A stretch of DNA of 64,000 nucleotides from Actinomycetota bacterium (GCA_016703525.1 JADJBW010000010.1:62001-126000), one strand, 5' to 3'. Shown: positions 34,543-44,600, counted from the first letter of the stretch. Numbers and translations are program-made. Notes: generated by a model not told the origin, from the letters alone.

Positions 34543-35134
34543 CCACCGCATACCAGACGCGGTCGGCGACCCGCTCGAGGTCGTCGCCCATGCGGCTGCA
34601 CCGACGGTAGAGCTCCCGGCTCCCCATCACCTCGCGCAACTCGTCCAGATCGAGCAGCTTCGACATCGCGTCGCGGTAGATGTGTTCCACGCGCCGCACC
34701 GACTTGGTGGCGGCGTCGGCGGCGGCCGTGGCGCCGTCGTGGTCGTCGACGAGCGCGGCGAACGCGAGCCTCGCGTGTCGGGCGCCGGAGGCCAACTCCG
34801 AGGCCATCGCGGCGATGAACCCATCGGGCGGCACGCCGATCACCTCGGACTCGCGCACCAGGTTCTTGGCACCGTTCATCACCGCGTCGAGCGACTCACT
34901 CAACGCGAAGAGGTCCTCGGCGTCGATCGGTGTCGTGAAGGCCTCGCGCAGCGCCCGAAGGAGCCCACGACGAGCGTCGTCGGCGTCGTGCTCCGCGGCG
35001 CGCACCACTGCCTCATCGGCCACCGATCCGCTCGCCCAGTCGGCGAACGCGTCGAGCCCGCCGACCGTGATGTCGCATTGGCGATCCAGGAGCCCGAGCA
35101 GGTCCGGCTCGGCGGGCAAGAACCAGCGGGTCAC
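34529..35134 (-). CDS. DUF47 (PhoU-like) phosphate transport regulator
   Basis: 201 residues, an all-helical PhoU-like protein with acidic helix motifs (EHDADDARRGLLRALREAFTTP and DEDLFALSESLDAVMNGAKN-like). DUF47 proteins are usually encoded next to Pit transporters and affect their activity. Here the GTG start overlaps the Pit stop in GTGA. It is the last gene of the acyl-CoA dehydrogenase-pit-DUF47 operon. Confidence 0.9.
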   Translation of the reverse strand: MTRWFLPAEPDLLGLLDRQCDITVGGLDAFADWASGSVADEAVVRAAEHDADDARRGLLRALREAFTTPIDAEDLFALSESLDAVMNGAKNLVRESEVIGVPPDGFIAAMASELASGARHARLAFAALVDDHDGATAAADAATKSVRRVEHIYRDAMSKLLDLDELREVMGSRELYRRCSRMGDDLERVADRVWYAVVKSG

Positions 35135-36138
35135 CCCAACCACCTCCACAGGGGCAAGGCGGCCACGGCGGCCAGCCCCGACATCGGGAGCGTAACCAGC
35201 CAGGCCACGCCCATCTCGCGTACGACCGTCCACCGAACGTGACGGAAGCGATGGCTCGCGCCCGAGCCCACCACCGACATCGCGACCACGTGGCTCGTGC
35301 TCACCGGCGCGCCGACCAACGCCCCCGACCAGATGACGGCCGCGCTCCCCGCCTGCGAAACGAGGCCGTCGAGCGGGCGCATCCGGAAGATCCCGCGGCC
35401 GATGGTGCGCACGATCCGCCATCCGCCGAGCGACGTGCCGATCGTGAGCGACGTGGCGGCGGCGAGCTTCACCCACAACGGCACGGCGAAGTGATCGAGG
35501 TGGCCCGACGCGACGAGCACCAGCGTCATCACGCCCATCGTCTTCTGCGCGTCGTTCGCCCCGTGGCTGAACGCCAACCCGGCTGCGGTGACCCACTCGG
35601 CGCGACGAATCGGCCGGTCGATCCGACGGGTCGCTCGCCGCAGCGCGCGGCGAGCGACGCGGTTGCCGATGAACCCGGCGGCGAAGCCGAGCATCGGCGA
35701 CACCGCGAGTGCGGCCACGACGCCGAGCACCCCCTTCGGGCGCCAGCCGTCGAGGTGGCCCCAGTCGATCGCTGCGGGCCCCACGGCGGCCAGCCCGGCG
35801 CCTGCGAGTCCCCCGACCAAGGCGTGGCTCGAACTGGATGGTATGCCGCGCCACCAGGTCACCAGGTTCCACGCGAGCGCGCCGGTGAGCGCGGCGCCCG
35901 CGACCTGGACCGTCGTCGCGCCGTCGGCGACGTGGACGATCGAGCCGACCGTGTCGGCGACCGCCTCGCCCGCGAGCAACGGCCCGAGCAGGTGGAACGC
36001 GCCGGCCAGCACGACGGCGCTCGCCGGTCGAGCCGCCCGCGTCGCGACGAGCGCGGCAACCGAGTTGGACGAGTCGTGAAACCCGTTCGACACGTCGAAC
36101 ACCAGCGCCAAGGCGATGGCGACGACGACCGTGGTCAT
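35131..36138 (-). CDS. Low-affinity inorganic phosphate transporter (Pit family)
   Basis: 335 residues with about eight to nine hydrophobic segments. The duplicated Pit signatures are FDVSNGFHDSSNSVAAL near the N-terminus and FSHGANDAQKTMGVM in the second half; GIPSSSSHALVGG and APVSTSHVVAM are also typical. It imports metal-phosphate with protons. The ATG overlaps the acyl-CoA dehydrogenase stop in ATGA, an unusual partner. Confidence 0.94.
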   Translation of the reverse strand: MTTVVVAIALALVFDVSNGFHDSSNSVAALVATRAARPASAVVLAGAFHLLGPLLAGEAVADTVGSIVHVADGATTVQVAGAALTGALAWNLVTWWRGIPSSSSHALVGGLAGAGLAAVGPAAIDWGHLDGWRPKGVLGVVAALAVSPMLGFAAGFIGNRVARRALRRATRRIDRPIRRAEWVTAAGLAFSHGANDAQKTMGVMTLVLVASGHLDHFAVPLWVKLAAATSLTIGTSLGGWRIVRTIGRGIFRMRPLDGLVSQAGSAAVIWSGALVGAPVSTSHVVAMSVVGSGASHRFRHVRWTVVREMGVAWLVTLPMSGLAAVAALPLWRWLG

Positions 36139-37460
36139 GCGTTGCGCGGGAGCTCCGAGAACGGCACCGTTCGGTCGTTGCCGGGCTCGCGTGGCAGCCC
36201 GAGCACACGCTCCCCCACGATGTTGCGCTGGATCTGGTCGGTGCCGCCGTAGATGGGAGGCGCCTGTGCCCACAGCGCCATGCCGGTGACCATGGGCAGC
36301 GCGGGGTTGCCCGTCGCCGCCACGATCGCGCCGGCATCCTCGGGCTTGTACGCGTGCAGCATGCCGGCGGCGCCGACGATGCGCAGCGAGAGGTCGCGGG
36401 TGAGGCGCATCATGTCGCTCATCGTGAGCTTGGCGATGTTGGCCATGCCTGGCACCTCGTGGCCCGCCGCCTTGGCCGCCTTCACCCGCAGCGTGTTGAA
36501 CCGGCCCAGTTCGCCCAACGTATGGAGTCGGACCAGATCCTGACGGATCGTCGGGTCGGCGATGCGACCGTTCGAGCGGGCCAGATCGGCGAGCTGCTTC
36601 GCTCCGCTCGGGGGACGACCACCGGATCGCGGCGCCTTGGGTGTCGTGGCGAGCGGCGCGGGAGCGACGTCGCCGACACGTCGGTCGAGCTGCGCCGCGA
36701 TCGTGCCGGGCATGACGGTCGGAGCGCCGGCCGATCCACCACCCGCGCCAAGCCCTGCGCGTTCGTGCATGAGCGTGGTGTTCGCGACCGCCCAGCCGGC
36801 ACCGAGATCGCCGATCATCGCGTCGCCCGCAACGACGGCGTCAGTCAGGAACACCTCGTTGAACATGGCGTGGCCGGTCATCTCTCGCAGCGGACGAACC
36901 TCGACGCCCGGCTGGTGCATGTCGATCACGAACCAGGTGATGCCCTGGTGTTTCGGGGCGTCGGGGTCGGTGCGGGCGATCAGCATCCCGAGATCGGCCT
37001 GGTGCCCCATGGAGGTCCACACCTTCTGCCCGTTGATGATCCACTGGTCGCCGTCGCGCTCGGCCCGACACGTCAGCCCCGCGAGGTCCGAACCGGCGCC
37101 GGGTTCGGAGAACAGCTGGCACCATGCCCGTTGACCGGTGACGATGTCGCGCACGAACGTGTCGATCTGCGCCTGGGTGCCGTGCGTGGCGATCGTCGGC
37201 GCAGCGAGGAGCAACCCCAGCCCGGCGGGAGCCCCCACGGCGCCGTGTTCGGCGATCGTCTGCTGCACACGAACGACGTCGTTGCGGCTGAGACCACGTC
37301 CGTAGGCGTTCGCCGGAAGGCCGGGAGCCGCCCAGCCGTCGACGCCGAGCCGCTCCCACCACTGCGCGACGGTGAGGTCGGGGTCCCAGTTGTCTCGCAG
37401 CCAATCGCGAAGCTGATCGAGCACATCGATCGCGTCCGGCGCGCCTGTTTCGTCCGACAC
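36135..37460 (-). CDS. Acyl-CoA dehydrogenase
   Basis: 441 residues. WCQLFSEPGAGSDLAGL and INGQKVWTSMGHQADLGMLIAR are the FAD- and substrate-binding segments, and IYGGTDQIQRNIVGERVLGLPRE is the C-terminal signature. The position equal to Glu376 of medium-chain enzymes (YEGT) is Gly, common in actinobacterial FadE proteins, some of which work as heteromers. A Pro/Ala-rich insertion of about 40 residues lies near 290-330. The GTG start has a perfect GGGGAGG five bases upstream. It heads the operon with pit and DUF47. Confidence 0.9.
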   Translation of the reverse strand: MSDETGAPDAIDVLDQLRDWLRDNWDPDLTVAQWWERLGVDGWAAPGLPANAYGRGLSRNDVVRVQQTIAEHGAVGAPAGLGLLLAAPTIATHGTQAQIDTFVRDIVTGQRAWCQLFSEPGAGSDLAGLTCRAERDGDQWIINGQKVWTSMGHQADLGMLIARTDPDAPKHQGITWFVIDMHQPGVEVRPLREMTGHAMFNEVFLTDAVVAGDAMIGDLGAGWAVANTTLMHERAGLGAGGGSAGAPTVMPGTIAAQLDRRVGDVAPAPLATTPKAPRSGGRPPSGAKQLADLARSNGRIADPTIRQDLVRLHTLGELGRFNTLRVKAAKAAGHEVPGMANIAKLTMSDMMRLTRDLSLRIVGAAGMLHAYKPEDAGAIVAATGNPALPMVTGMALWAQAPPIYGGTDQIQRNIVGERVLGLPREPGNDRTVPFSELPRNA

Positions 37461-37566
37461 GGCAACCTCCCCTGGGTGACGGCGCGGCGAAGCTACCTCA
37501 CCGCGCGCCGGTGAGGCAGACCTACCTACGGACAACTCGATCGCAGGAAGCAAGACTCAGCGGGCG

Positions 37567-38855
37567 ATGGGCTCCGAGACTCGCTCCTGGCCACGATGGC
37601 TGCTGCCGCGCCGCGGCGCACACCGTCGTTTGGGTGCTCCTGTCGGGCGGACTCGGTCTGCTCATCGGCCTCGACGAGGCGAACGTGGCTCGCACCGGGG
37701 AACGCGGCACGGCGGTCGTGCTCAACGACGACGGGGACGTCCGAGTGTTCGACGAGAGCGGGCGCCGCGTTCGCTTCGATCCCGGTGACGAGTGGATGTC
37801 GACGCCCTTCATCTGGTCGACGGGACCGTGGCGGGCCGGCGAGCGAGTCCCGGTGCGCCACGACGAACTCTCGATCGTCCCGGTGAGCGTCGAGTCATCG
37901 CAGTGGATCATCGGCGACACGGTCGCGTTCGCGTTGCTCGGCCTGCTCGGTGTGCCGGTCTCGGTGGTCGTAGCAGTCGTCCGCGAGCTTGCGTGGCGGG
38001 CAGCGCTGCGTCGTCAGGCCGCAGAAGCCGAGTGCGCCGCGGGAGTCGGATGCGGCGCGCAGGCATCGATGGCAGGGAACGCCGAGACCGTCATCGTGCC
38101 GCTTCGCTCCTGGGGTGCGACGCACCGCCGTCCGCGGCTGGGGATCTCTGTGGCGGGCATCGAAATCGCCCTCCCGGCGATCCTTCGTGACGGACCGATC
38201 TGGGTGCCCGCGGCAGGGACCCAGATCTTCATCCTGGAGGGGACGCCTCCCGAGCCGTTACCGCCGCCTCCGGGTTGTGTCGACCTGTCGCCTGAGCCCG
38301 AGGTGTCCACCATCGCCACGCGCTCCGGCTGAGCGCCCGAACGTCGTCATCGTGCCTCGTTCTCCCGTGATGATTCCGAGGCTCCGCGTGTCCGGAGGGG
38401 GCGCCACCGATCTTGTGGCGGGTCCGTCGTGTGGCGACGGTGACGGCCTCGGACTCGGCGTCGCCGACACAGCCCTGCTTCGCGATGCGTTGCTGCGGTG
38501 CGGCTACCACCCCGGGGGCTGGTTTGAGTTCTCACGTTCAGCCCCGCACGACTTCGTCCCCGAGGATGAGGCTCCGCTGTTCCTTCGACCGGGCGCGCGC
38601 CATATGGCCACCACGATGGGCATCGCTGTGGCAGCGGCGGTCACGGCGGCGGCGGCCACGCTGGCCCTCGCGTGGGCGGGCCGCGTGTCGTGGCTGTCGC
38701 GCGAGTGGGCCGGCACGATCGGCGGCGCGGCTCTGGCGCTCGTCGCGTCCATCCTGCTCGGCAAGATGCTCGCGAGGCTCACTCCCTGGCTGGACCGGCG
38801 TCAGGCGGATCGCGACGCTCGGCGTCGGGTCCGCCGTAGCGGATCCGATCGATAG
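37567..38855 (+). pseudogene. Membrane protein broken into three frames
   Basis: ATG 37567 opens MGSETRSWPRWLLPRR in one frame. Another frame continues with a first membrane helix (VVWVLLSGGLGLLIG), a soluble strand-rich segment, a second helix (AFALLGLLGVPVSVVVAVV) and ends at 38332. A third frame from about 38320 gives another soluble part and two more helices, ending at 38855. Each join needs two extra bases. It may be one decayed gene, one mis-sequenced gene, or two neighbours. No family is recognised. The 3' end overlaps the convergent TgpA gene by 77 bases. Confidence 0.5.
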
Positions 38856-40485
38856 CGACCCCGACGCGCGCCAGCTCGTCGTCGGCCAGCCGTCGAGCGA
38901 AGGCCGTTGCCGTCTCGGACGACTCCCGGGCGACCCCGCGCTCTCGCCCCGCTGCATCAAGCCGGCGCTCGGCGTCGCGGACCCATGCGTCGTCGATCCA
39001 CGTCCCTTCGCTCGGGCGCCCACGCCGCGACCGCAGGCGCGCGATCAGCCGGCGGACCATGCGAACCGCCGGGCCGGCGCCCAGCACGATCACCGCAGCG
39101 ACCAGCAGCGCGATGCCGGCAGCGGTGGCGATGTCGCTCGTGAAGCTCGATCGGTTCGAGTCGGCGAGCGGGACAACCGCCGTCGGGTCGAACGGCACCC
39201 ACCCCGCATCGGGGAACCACACCTCGGCCCAGGCATGGGCGTCGCGTTCCCGCACGACGTACCTGCGGCCGACCGAGTCGTAGCTGCCGATCGCATAGCC
39301 CGTGGCGAGGCGTGCCGGGATGCCGCGCAGGCGGGCGAGCACCACGAGCGAGCTGGCGATCTGCTCGCACCATCCCTCGCGTGACTCGAACAGGAAGTGA
39401 TCCACCACGTCGACGCCGGCCGGCGACAGCGGTGCGTCGAGCGAGTAGTCGGTGGTACGGGCGAGCAACTGCTCCGCACCGACGATGAACTCGCCAGGGG
39501 TCGCCGCGTGCTCGCCCAACTCGGCGGCGAGGGCCTGCACCCGCGCCGTCGCCGTCGGCGTTGCGGCATAGCGGGCAAGGATCGCCGCCTCGGTGGGATC
39601 GGCCGCGTCGGCGGGTCGGATCGCCTGGAGCTGCGAAAGGGTCACGTCGGGCACGGCGCTCACCACGGTGTAGCTGCCGCCGTCGCCCAGCACCCCGTGC
39701 GACAGCAGCGTGCCGTCGGGGGTCTGCGACACGCCGCCAGGCGCGTCGATGTCGATCGCCGTCGCGGCCGCCGGAAGCACGTTCGCCTGAACGCCGGTCA
39801 CGGTGATGTGCTGGGTGAGGCGTCGCCGTCCCGCGATCTCGGCGCCGGGCTCCGGGGCGACGGCGCCGCCCGGGCCGACATCGCTGACCCCATCCGGGCC
39901 GATCATCCAGCTCGAGCCGTCCCACATCTCGAACACCTGCGAGCGCCAGAACGCCGGCGCATCCGCCTCCACCGTCATGACGACTCGATCGCTGAGCTCG
40001 GGACGCCGAGTCATGTCGAGCCTGGCGGTCGGAGACAGGAGCGACGCTTGGCCGCTCGAAAGGCCCAGGGCGTTCCCGAGGTCACCCGACGGTCGCGCAA
40101 GCCCGGCGGCTCCCGGTCCGGCGAGCAGCGCCGCCGCTCCGATCAGCAGCGCCGGCGCGAGTGCTCGGAGCGTGAGTCGTCCAGCGTTGTAGGCCAGCGT
40201 GATCGATGCGGTCGCGACGACGATCCAGGCGACAAGGCGGAGCGGAGCCGTCGGGGCATCCACGCGGCCCAACGCGAAGATGACCACGGCGCCGCTCGCG
40301 GCGAGACCGCCGACCACCACCGTCGTTCGTACGGAGCGAACCACGAGCACGGCGAGGAGCCCGACGAGCGTTCCGAGCACCCCGAGGACCGCCGCGCCGT
40401 TGGCGATGCGGTTCGGCACGAACGAGATCGCGAGCCCGAACGCAGCCGCGGCCGCGACGGCAGGGCCGATGCGGTTCGAGCTCAT
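38779..40485 (-). CDS. TgpA-type transglutaminase membrane protein
   Basis: 568 residues. About five hydrophobic helices (1-150) precede an extracytoplasmic transglutaminase-like domain with the complete triad: Cys in REGWCEQIASS (about 372), His in RDAHAWAEVWFP (about 415) and Asp in WVPFDPT (about 430). A further helix (AGIALLVAAVIVLGAG) is followed by a DUF4129-like cytoplasmic tail. Members of this family accompany MoxR ATPases and DUF58 proteins; the substrate is generally unknown. The ATG overlaps the DUF58 stop in ATGA. Confidence 0.9.
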   Translation of the reverse strand: MSSNRIGPAVAAAAAFGLAISFVPNRIANGAAVLGVLGTLVGLLAVLVVRSVRTTVVVGGLAASGAVVIFALGRVDAPTAPLRLVAWIVVATASITLAYNAGRLTLRALAPALLIGAAALLAGPGAAGLARPSGDLGNALGLSSGQASLLSPTARLDMTRRPELSDRVVMTVEADAPAFWRSQVFEMWDGSSWMIGPDGVSDVGPGGAVAPEPGAEIAGRRRLTQHITVTGVQANVLPAAATAIDIDAPGGVSQTPDGTLLSHGVLGDGGSYTVVSAVPDVTLSQLQAIRPADAADPTEAAILARYAATPTATARVQALAAELGEHAATPGEFIVGAEQLLARTTDYSLDAPLSPAGVDVVDHFLFESREGWCEQIASSLVVLARLRGIPARLATGYAIGSYDSVGRRYVVRERDAHAWAEVWFPDAGWVPFDPTAVVPLADSNRSSFTSDIATAAGIALLVAAVIVLGAGPAVRMVRRLIARLRSRRGRPSEGTWIDDAWVRDAERRLDAAGRERGVARESSETATAFARRLADDELARVGVAIDRIRYGGPDAERRDPPDAGPARE

Positions 40486-41427
40486 CCGCGCACCGCAAAC
40501 GTGCTTGCTGCACCGACGATGAACACGTTGGTTCCGGGCCGGACCGCAGGCGGGGCGACGGGCCCGGCCTCCGCAATGCGACGGTCCAGCTCGTCGCTGC
40601 CGGTGACCTCGCGGAGCACCGGTCCGTGCACCGTGGCGGTCCCGAGCACCACCCTGTGGCCGTCGGCCCAGAGGCGGCGCACGAGCGCGGCAGCCCGCGC
40701 TGCCGCGTCCTCCACCTGCTCGTGATCCTGTGTGTCGAGCGCCGCTCCCGACGGGGTGTTGAGTCGAAGGTCGACGATGACCACCGTGCTCGGAGCGTCG
40801 GTCTCCACGTCGCGATCATCAGTTCACCCGCGCGAGCCGTCGTCGGCCAGTGGACCATTCGAGGCGAGTCGCCCGGCAGGTAGGGACGAGCGCCCGCAGG
40901 CTCTCGTCGCCCTGCGTACGTGCCGAGCTCTGGACGGCCGGTTCTCCGTCGGCCCGGGGTGCGATCACGACCGGACGATCGAGAACGACGGCGGCAACGA
41001 TCGTCACGCGCGCGAGCCCGAGCGGCCCCAGGGCGGACGCCTGGAACGGCAAGGCCCGGATGACGCCCCGGGCGGTGGGCCGCACGCCCGACTCGCCGAC
41101 CCGCTGCCATGACCCCGTCAGCGGCCATCCGGTCCAGGCTCCGCGCGACGCTCCGGTGAAGCGAATCGTCAGCGGCGAGACCACGTCTACCTGCAGCCGC
41201 GACGGCAGGTCGACTTCGCATGTCAACCGGCGAGGGCTCGCCACCGCCCATGCGGCGCCAATGATCAGCGCCGTGCCGAGGGCCGCGACGAACATGCCGT
41301 AGATCGTTGTGGACGACGCGGCGGACCGGCCGACGGTCAGCAGCAATCCGAGCGCGCCGAGCAGCACGAACGCCGCGACGGTCGGGCGAGCACGACGTTG
41401 GAGGACGATGACCGCGCCCGGCGTCAT
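40482..41427 (-). CDS. DUF58 protein, split by two single-base losses
   Basis: From ATG 41427 one frame gives two membrane helices (AAFVLLGALGLLLTV and FVAALGTALIIGAAWAV) and a beta domain up to GDESLRALVP. The second frame gives the family core YLPGDSPRMVHWPTTARAGELMI, and a third VETDAPSTVVIVDLR to the stop at 40482. One C restored in CCC near 40892 and one near 40814 join all three into a normal DUF58 protein of about 315 residues. It overlaps moxR and tgpA by ATGA at both ends. Probably intact in the organism. Confidence 0.8.
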
Positions 41428-42356
41428 CGCGGTACCGGCACCGCCGCCATGCGCGCGCTGAGGTCGTGCCATGTCTGTGCCGAACCGTCGGGGGCGCCCA
41501 CGCGATGGGCGGTGGCGTAGACGAACACGGACTGGACGTCGTCGGGCGTGACGTAGGTGCGACCGCAGAGCACCGCGTGTGCCCGGGCGAGCGCGAGGGT
41601 GCTGACCGCGACCCGCGTCGATGCTCCGGTGCCGGGAGCCGAGGGAGCACGGGTCGCGTCGATGAGGTCGAGCAGGTAGTCCAGCAACGTGGTCTCCACG
41701 TGCAGCTCGCCGATCGCCTCGATCACCGCGTGCAGGAGTTCCGGCGTGGTCACGGGAACGAGTGTCTCGAGGGCGTGGCGGGCGCCGATGCCGGCGAGAA
41801 CCTCGCGCTCCGCGGTCCGGTCGGGGTACCCCATCGACACGGTGAGTGCGAATCGGTCGAGCTGGCTTTCGGGCAGCGGGAAGGTGCCGGCCTGGCCGTG
41901 CGGATTCTGGGTGGCGATGCACAGGAACGGACGGGGCAGCGCGTGCGTGGTGCCGTCGATCGTGACCTGATGCTCCTCCATCGGCTCCAGGAGCGCGGAC
42001 TGGGTGCGCGGCGAGGCACGGTTGACCTCATCGACGAGCACCACGTTCGCCATGATCGGGCCCGGCCGGAAGTGCCAATCGCCCGAGTTGGGTTGGTACA
42101 CGCTGGTGCCGGTGATGTCGGCCGGCAACAGATCGGGCGTGCATTGCACCCGGCCGAACCTGCCGCCCATCGCGACCGCCAGCGTGTGGCCCAACAGCGT
42201 CTTGCCGGTGCCGGGCAGATCTTGCAGGAGGAGGTGCCCGCCGCTCAGCAGCGCCGTGAGCGACAGTCGCACCACACCGGACTTCCCTCGGACGACGCGG
42301 TTGACCGCGCCGTCGAGCGCCGCGGCGACCGCGATCGCCTCGCTCGGTGTCGTCAC
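41424..42356 (-). CDS. MoxR-family AAA+ ATPase
   Basis: 310 residues. Walker A LPGTGKT, Walker B VVLVDEVNRASPRTQSALLE, sensor 1 FLCIATQNP and a C-terminal lid are all present. MoxR proteins act as chaperones that mature partner proteins, here probably the DUF58 and TgpA products encoded in the same operon. The GTG has GGGAGG seven bases upstream. Confidence 0.95.
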   Translation of the reverse strand: MTTPSEAIAVAAALDGAVNRVVRGKSGVVRLSLTALLSGGHLLLQDLPGTGKTLLGHTLAVAMGGRFGRVQCTPDLLPADITGTSVYQPNSGDWHFRPGPIMANVVLVDEVNRASPRTQSALLEPMEEHQVTIDGTTHALPRPFLCIATQNPHGQAGTFPLPESQLDRFALTVSMGYPDRTAEREVLAGIGARHALETLVPVTTPELLHAVIEAIGELHVETTLLDYLLDLIDATRAPSAPGTGASTRVAVSTLALARAHAVLCGRTYVTPDDVQSVFVYATAHRVGAPDGSAQTWHDLSARMAAVPVPR

Positions 42357-42405
42357 CTCGTACCTCCCACGTCCCGAGCCCGGCAGCGTACGCGCGGCGG
42401 ACGGC

Positions 42406-43029
42406 TCACGGTCGCCAGGTGATGCAGTAGCGACCAGCCATCAGCGGTCGGACGGTCGATCCCGGGAGTTCCGTCGCAGCGAGGCGTTCGAGCTGTCGCC
42501 GCGTGTGAGGAGGCGGCCAGGCGAGCGGCGCGTCGTGCTCCCAATACCGGCCGCGCAACCGCTGGCCCTGAGCGATCACGGTTCCGGCGATCGAACGGAC
42601 GACGTCGGCGGGGCCGCTCGGCCGGGCGAAGGCGACCACCACCAACACGCCCGCGGGGGCAACCAGCGTCGCCATCCGCCGCAGGCCGAGGGCCTCGTCG
42701 GGCAGGTGGTGCAGGGTCGAGACCGACGCGACCACGTCGAAACGATCGGTGAGCCCAGGGTCCAGCACGTCCGCGTGGCGCACCTCGACGCGGCCTCGCA
42801 GCCCGGACGCCTCGATCGTGTGGGCGGCGAGGGCGGCCGTCGGCGCGTCGACGTCGAGGGCAAGGACCTGCAGTCCGCGCTCGGCGAGGTCGACCGCGAG
42901 GAACCCGTTTCCCGTGCCGATGTCGACGGCGGTGCGCGCACCGGGCGGTATCGCGTCGAGGATTGCCCGGTGGTGGTGCAGGTTCCAGTTCCACCCAGCG
43001 GGAGCGGCCCCGGCCGATCGCCGTGTCAT
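42406..43029 (-). CDS. SAM-dependent methyltransferase (class I)
   Basis: 207 residues. Motif I is VDIGTGNGFLAVDLA, followed by the acidic LALDVDAP, RHADVLDPG and FDVVASVSTLHHLP. The target is not evident. It lies between moxR and the zinc transporter genes on the same strand; its ATG is 25 bases after the ABC ATPase stop, inside a 10-bp repeat tract. Confidence 0.88.
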   Translation of the reverse strand: MTRRSAGAAPAGWNWNLHHHRAILDAIPPGARTAVDIGTGNGFLAVDLAERGLQVLALDVDAPTAALAAHTIEASGLRGRVEVRHADVLDPGLTDRFDVVASVSTLHHLPDEALGLRRMATLVAPAGVLVVVAFARPSGPADVVRSIAGTVIAQGQRLRGRYWEHDAPLAWPPPHTRRQLERLAATELPGSTVRPLMAGRYCITWRP

Positions 43030-43032
43030 GAC

Positions 43033-43069
43033 CTCAGTGTTGCTCGGTGTTGCTCAGTGTTGCTCGGTG
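43033..43069. repeat. 10-bp tandem repeat over the ABC ATPase stop codon
   Basis: Nearly four units of a 10-bp motif (CTCAGTGTTG/CTCGGTGTTG) run across the stop TCA at 43054-43056 (minus-strand TGA) and into the last codons of the ATPase gene. Confidence 0.85.
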
Positions 43070-43782
43070 AACCCGTAGCAGTCGCGCAGGTTGGCGTCGG
43101 TCAGCACCTCGGCCGGAGGCCCAGCAGCGATCACGCGGTGCGCCAGCAGTACCGCCAGATCGGCCGACTCGGCATCGGACAGGTCGTGGGTGGCCATCAC
43201 GACGGCCGCGCCGCGAGCGCGCTCGTCGGCGATCGCTGTGTCGAACAACGCTCGGCTGGCGGGATCGAGGCCGGCGGTCGGCTCGTCCACGAGCAGCAGC
43301 GAAGCCTCGCGGGCGAGGGCCTGGGCGAGAAAGGTCCGCTGACGCTGGCCGCCGGAGAGCTCCATCATCGATCGGCCGGCGAGGTCGGTGATGCCCATGC
43401 GCTCCATCGAGGCGGCGCACGCCGCCTTGTCGGCGGCGCCGAACCGGCCGAGCAGGCCGAGGCGAGCGAACCGGCCCATCGCCACCACGTCGGCGACGCT
43501 GAGCGGCATGGTCGGCGACGAAGCGGGATGTTGCGACAGGTAGGCGACCTCGACGGGTTGGGTGCCCGGGGCGGCGCCCAACACCCGCACCTCGCCGCCG
43601 ACGGGGGCGATGAGGCCGGCGAGCGTCTTGAGCAGCGTGCTCTTGCCGCAGCCGTTGGTGCCCATGAGCACGGCGAGCTGCCCGCCGTCGAGATGCACAT
43701 CGATCGCGTCGACCACCGCCGCGCCGTCGTAGCCGACCGACGCCGCCCGGATGCTGACCGCTGCCGCCGCCGGGGCGCTCAT
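43054..43782 (-). CDS. znuC: Zinc/manganese ABC transporter ATPase (ZnuC-like)
   Basis: 242 residues. Walker A MGTNGCGKST, signature LSGGQRQR and Walker B LLLVDEPTAGLD are complete, with the switch His in MATHDLSD. ATG 43782 overlaps the permease stop in ATGA. Together with the permease and the His-rich binding protein it forms a three-gene metal importer under a Zur-like operator. The stop codon lies in a 10-bp tandem repeat. Confidence 0.92.
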   Translation of the reverse strand: MSAPAAAAVSIRAASVGYDGAAVVDAIDVHLDGGQLAVLMGTNGCGKSTLLKTLAGLIAPVGGEVRVLGAAPGTQPVEVAYLSQHPASSPTMPLSVADVVAMGRFARLGLLGRFGAADKAACAASMERMGITDLAGRSMMELSGGQRQRTFLAQALAREASLLLVDEPTAGLDPASRALFDTAIADERARGAAVVMATHDLSDAESADLAVLLAHRVIAAGPPAEVLTDANLRDCYGFTEQH

Positions 43783-44600
43783 CGCCACCGCCAGTTCCGG
43801 ATCACGAGCGTCACCAGGAATGCTGCCACCGAGACGGTCACCACGCTCGCGCCCGCCGCCAGGTTCGCGTGGTAGCTCACGAGCAGTCCCACGTACATGC
43901 TCACGCCGCCGACCGCGGCGGCGACCGCCATCATCGTGGCCGGTCGCCGCGCGACGAGCGCTCCGGTGGCGGCCGGCGCGACCAGCATGCCGAACACCAA
44001 CAACGTCCCGGCGACGGCGAACGACGCGACGACGGCGAGCGCGACCAGCCCGAGCAGCAGGTTCTCGAAGCGGCGAACGGGGAACCCCGACGTGGCGGCC
44101 ACATCGGGATCGACGCTCAGCAGGAGGAACGGGCGGCGGCAGACGTACGCGATCAGCCCGACGGCCAACGCCACCGCACCCAGCGCGGCCACCTCGGCGG
44201 GTCGAACCCCGAGCAGCTCGCCGAAGAGCAGCCGCGTGAGATCGCCGGTGAAGCTGCGCGAGCGACTGGTGATCATGACGCCGAGCGCCAGCATCCCGGC
44301 GAAGAGCAGCCCGACCGCCGTGTCCCCCGAGAGGCGGGACCGTCGGGTGATCGCGCCGATCCCGCCCATCATGATCGCTGCGCCGACGGCCGCACCGAGC
44401 ACGGCCGGCAACCCCGCGAGCACTGCGACAGCGATGCCCGGGAGTACACCGTGGGCCAGCGCATCGGCGACGAACGACAGTCCGCGCAGCACCACAAAGG
44501 TGCCGACGACTGCACAGATCGCCGCGACGATCAGGCCCGCACCGAGCGAGTGACGCATGAAGGCGTTGTCGGCGAAGGGCGAGATCAGCAGGTCGATCAT
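43779..44600 (-). CDS. znuB: Zinc/manganese ABC transporter permease (ZnuB-like)
   Basis: 273 residues with about seven to eight hydrophobic helices. The ABC-3 family pattern is clear: SLGAGLIVAAICAVVGTFVVLRGLSF, DALAHGVLPGIA and DTAVGLLFAGMLALGV. It forms the membrane channel for the metal released by the binding protein. It starts ten bases after the binding-protein stop, in an operon. Confidence 0.92.
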   Translation of the reverse strand: MIDLLISPFADNAFMRHSLGAGLIVAAICAVVGTFVVLRGLSFVADALAHGVLPGIAVAVLAGLPAVLGAAVGAAIMMGGIGAITRRSRLSGDTAVGLLFAGMLALGVMITSRSRSFTGDLTRLLFGELLGVRPAEVAALGAVALAVGLIAYVCRRPFLLLSVDPDVAATSGFPVRRFENLLLGLVALAVVASFAVAGTLLVFGMLVAPAATGALVARRPATMMAVAAAVGGVSMYVGLLVSYHANLAAGASVVTVSVAAFLVTLVIRNWRWR

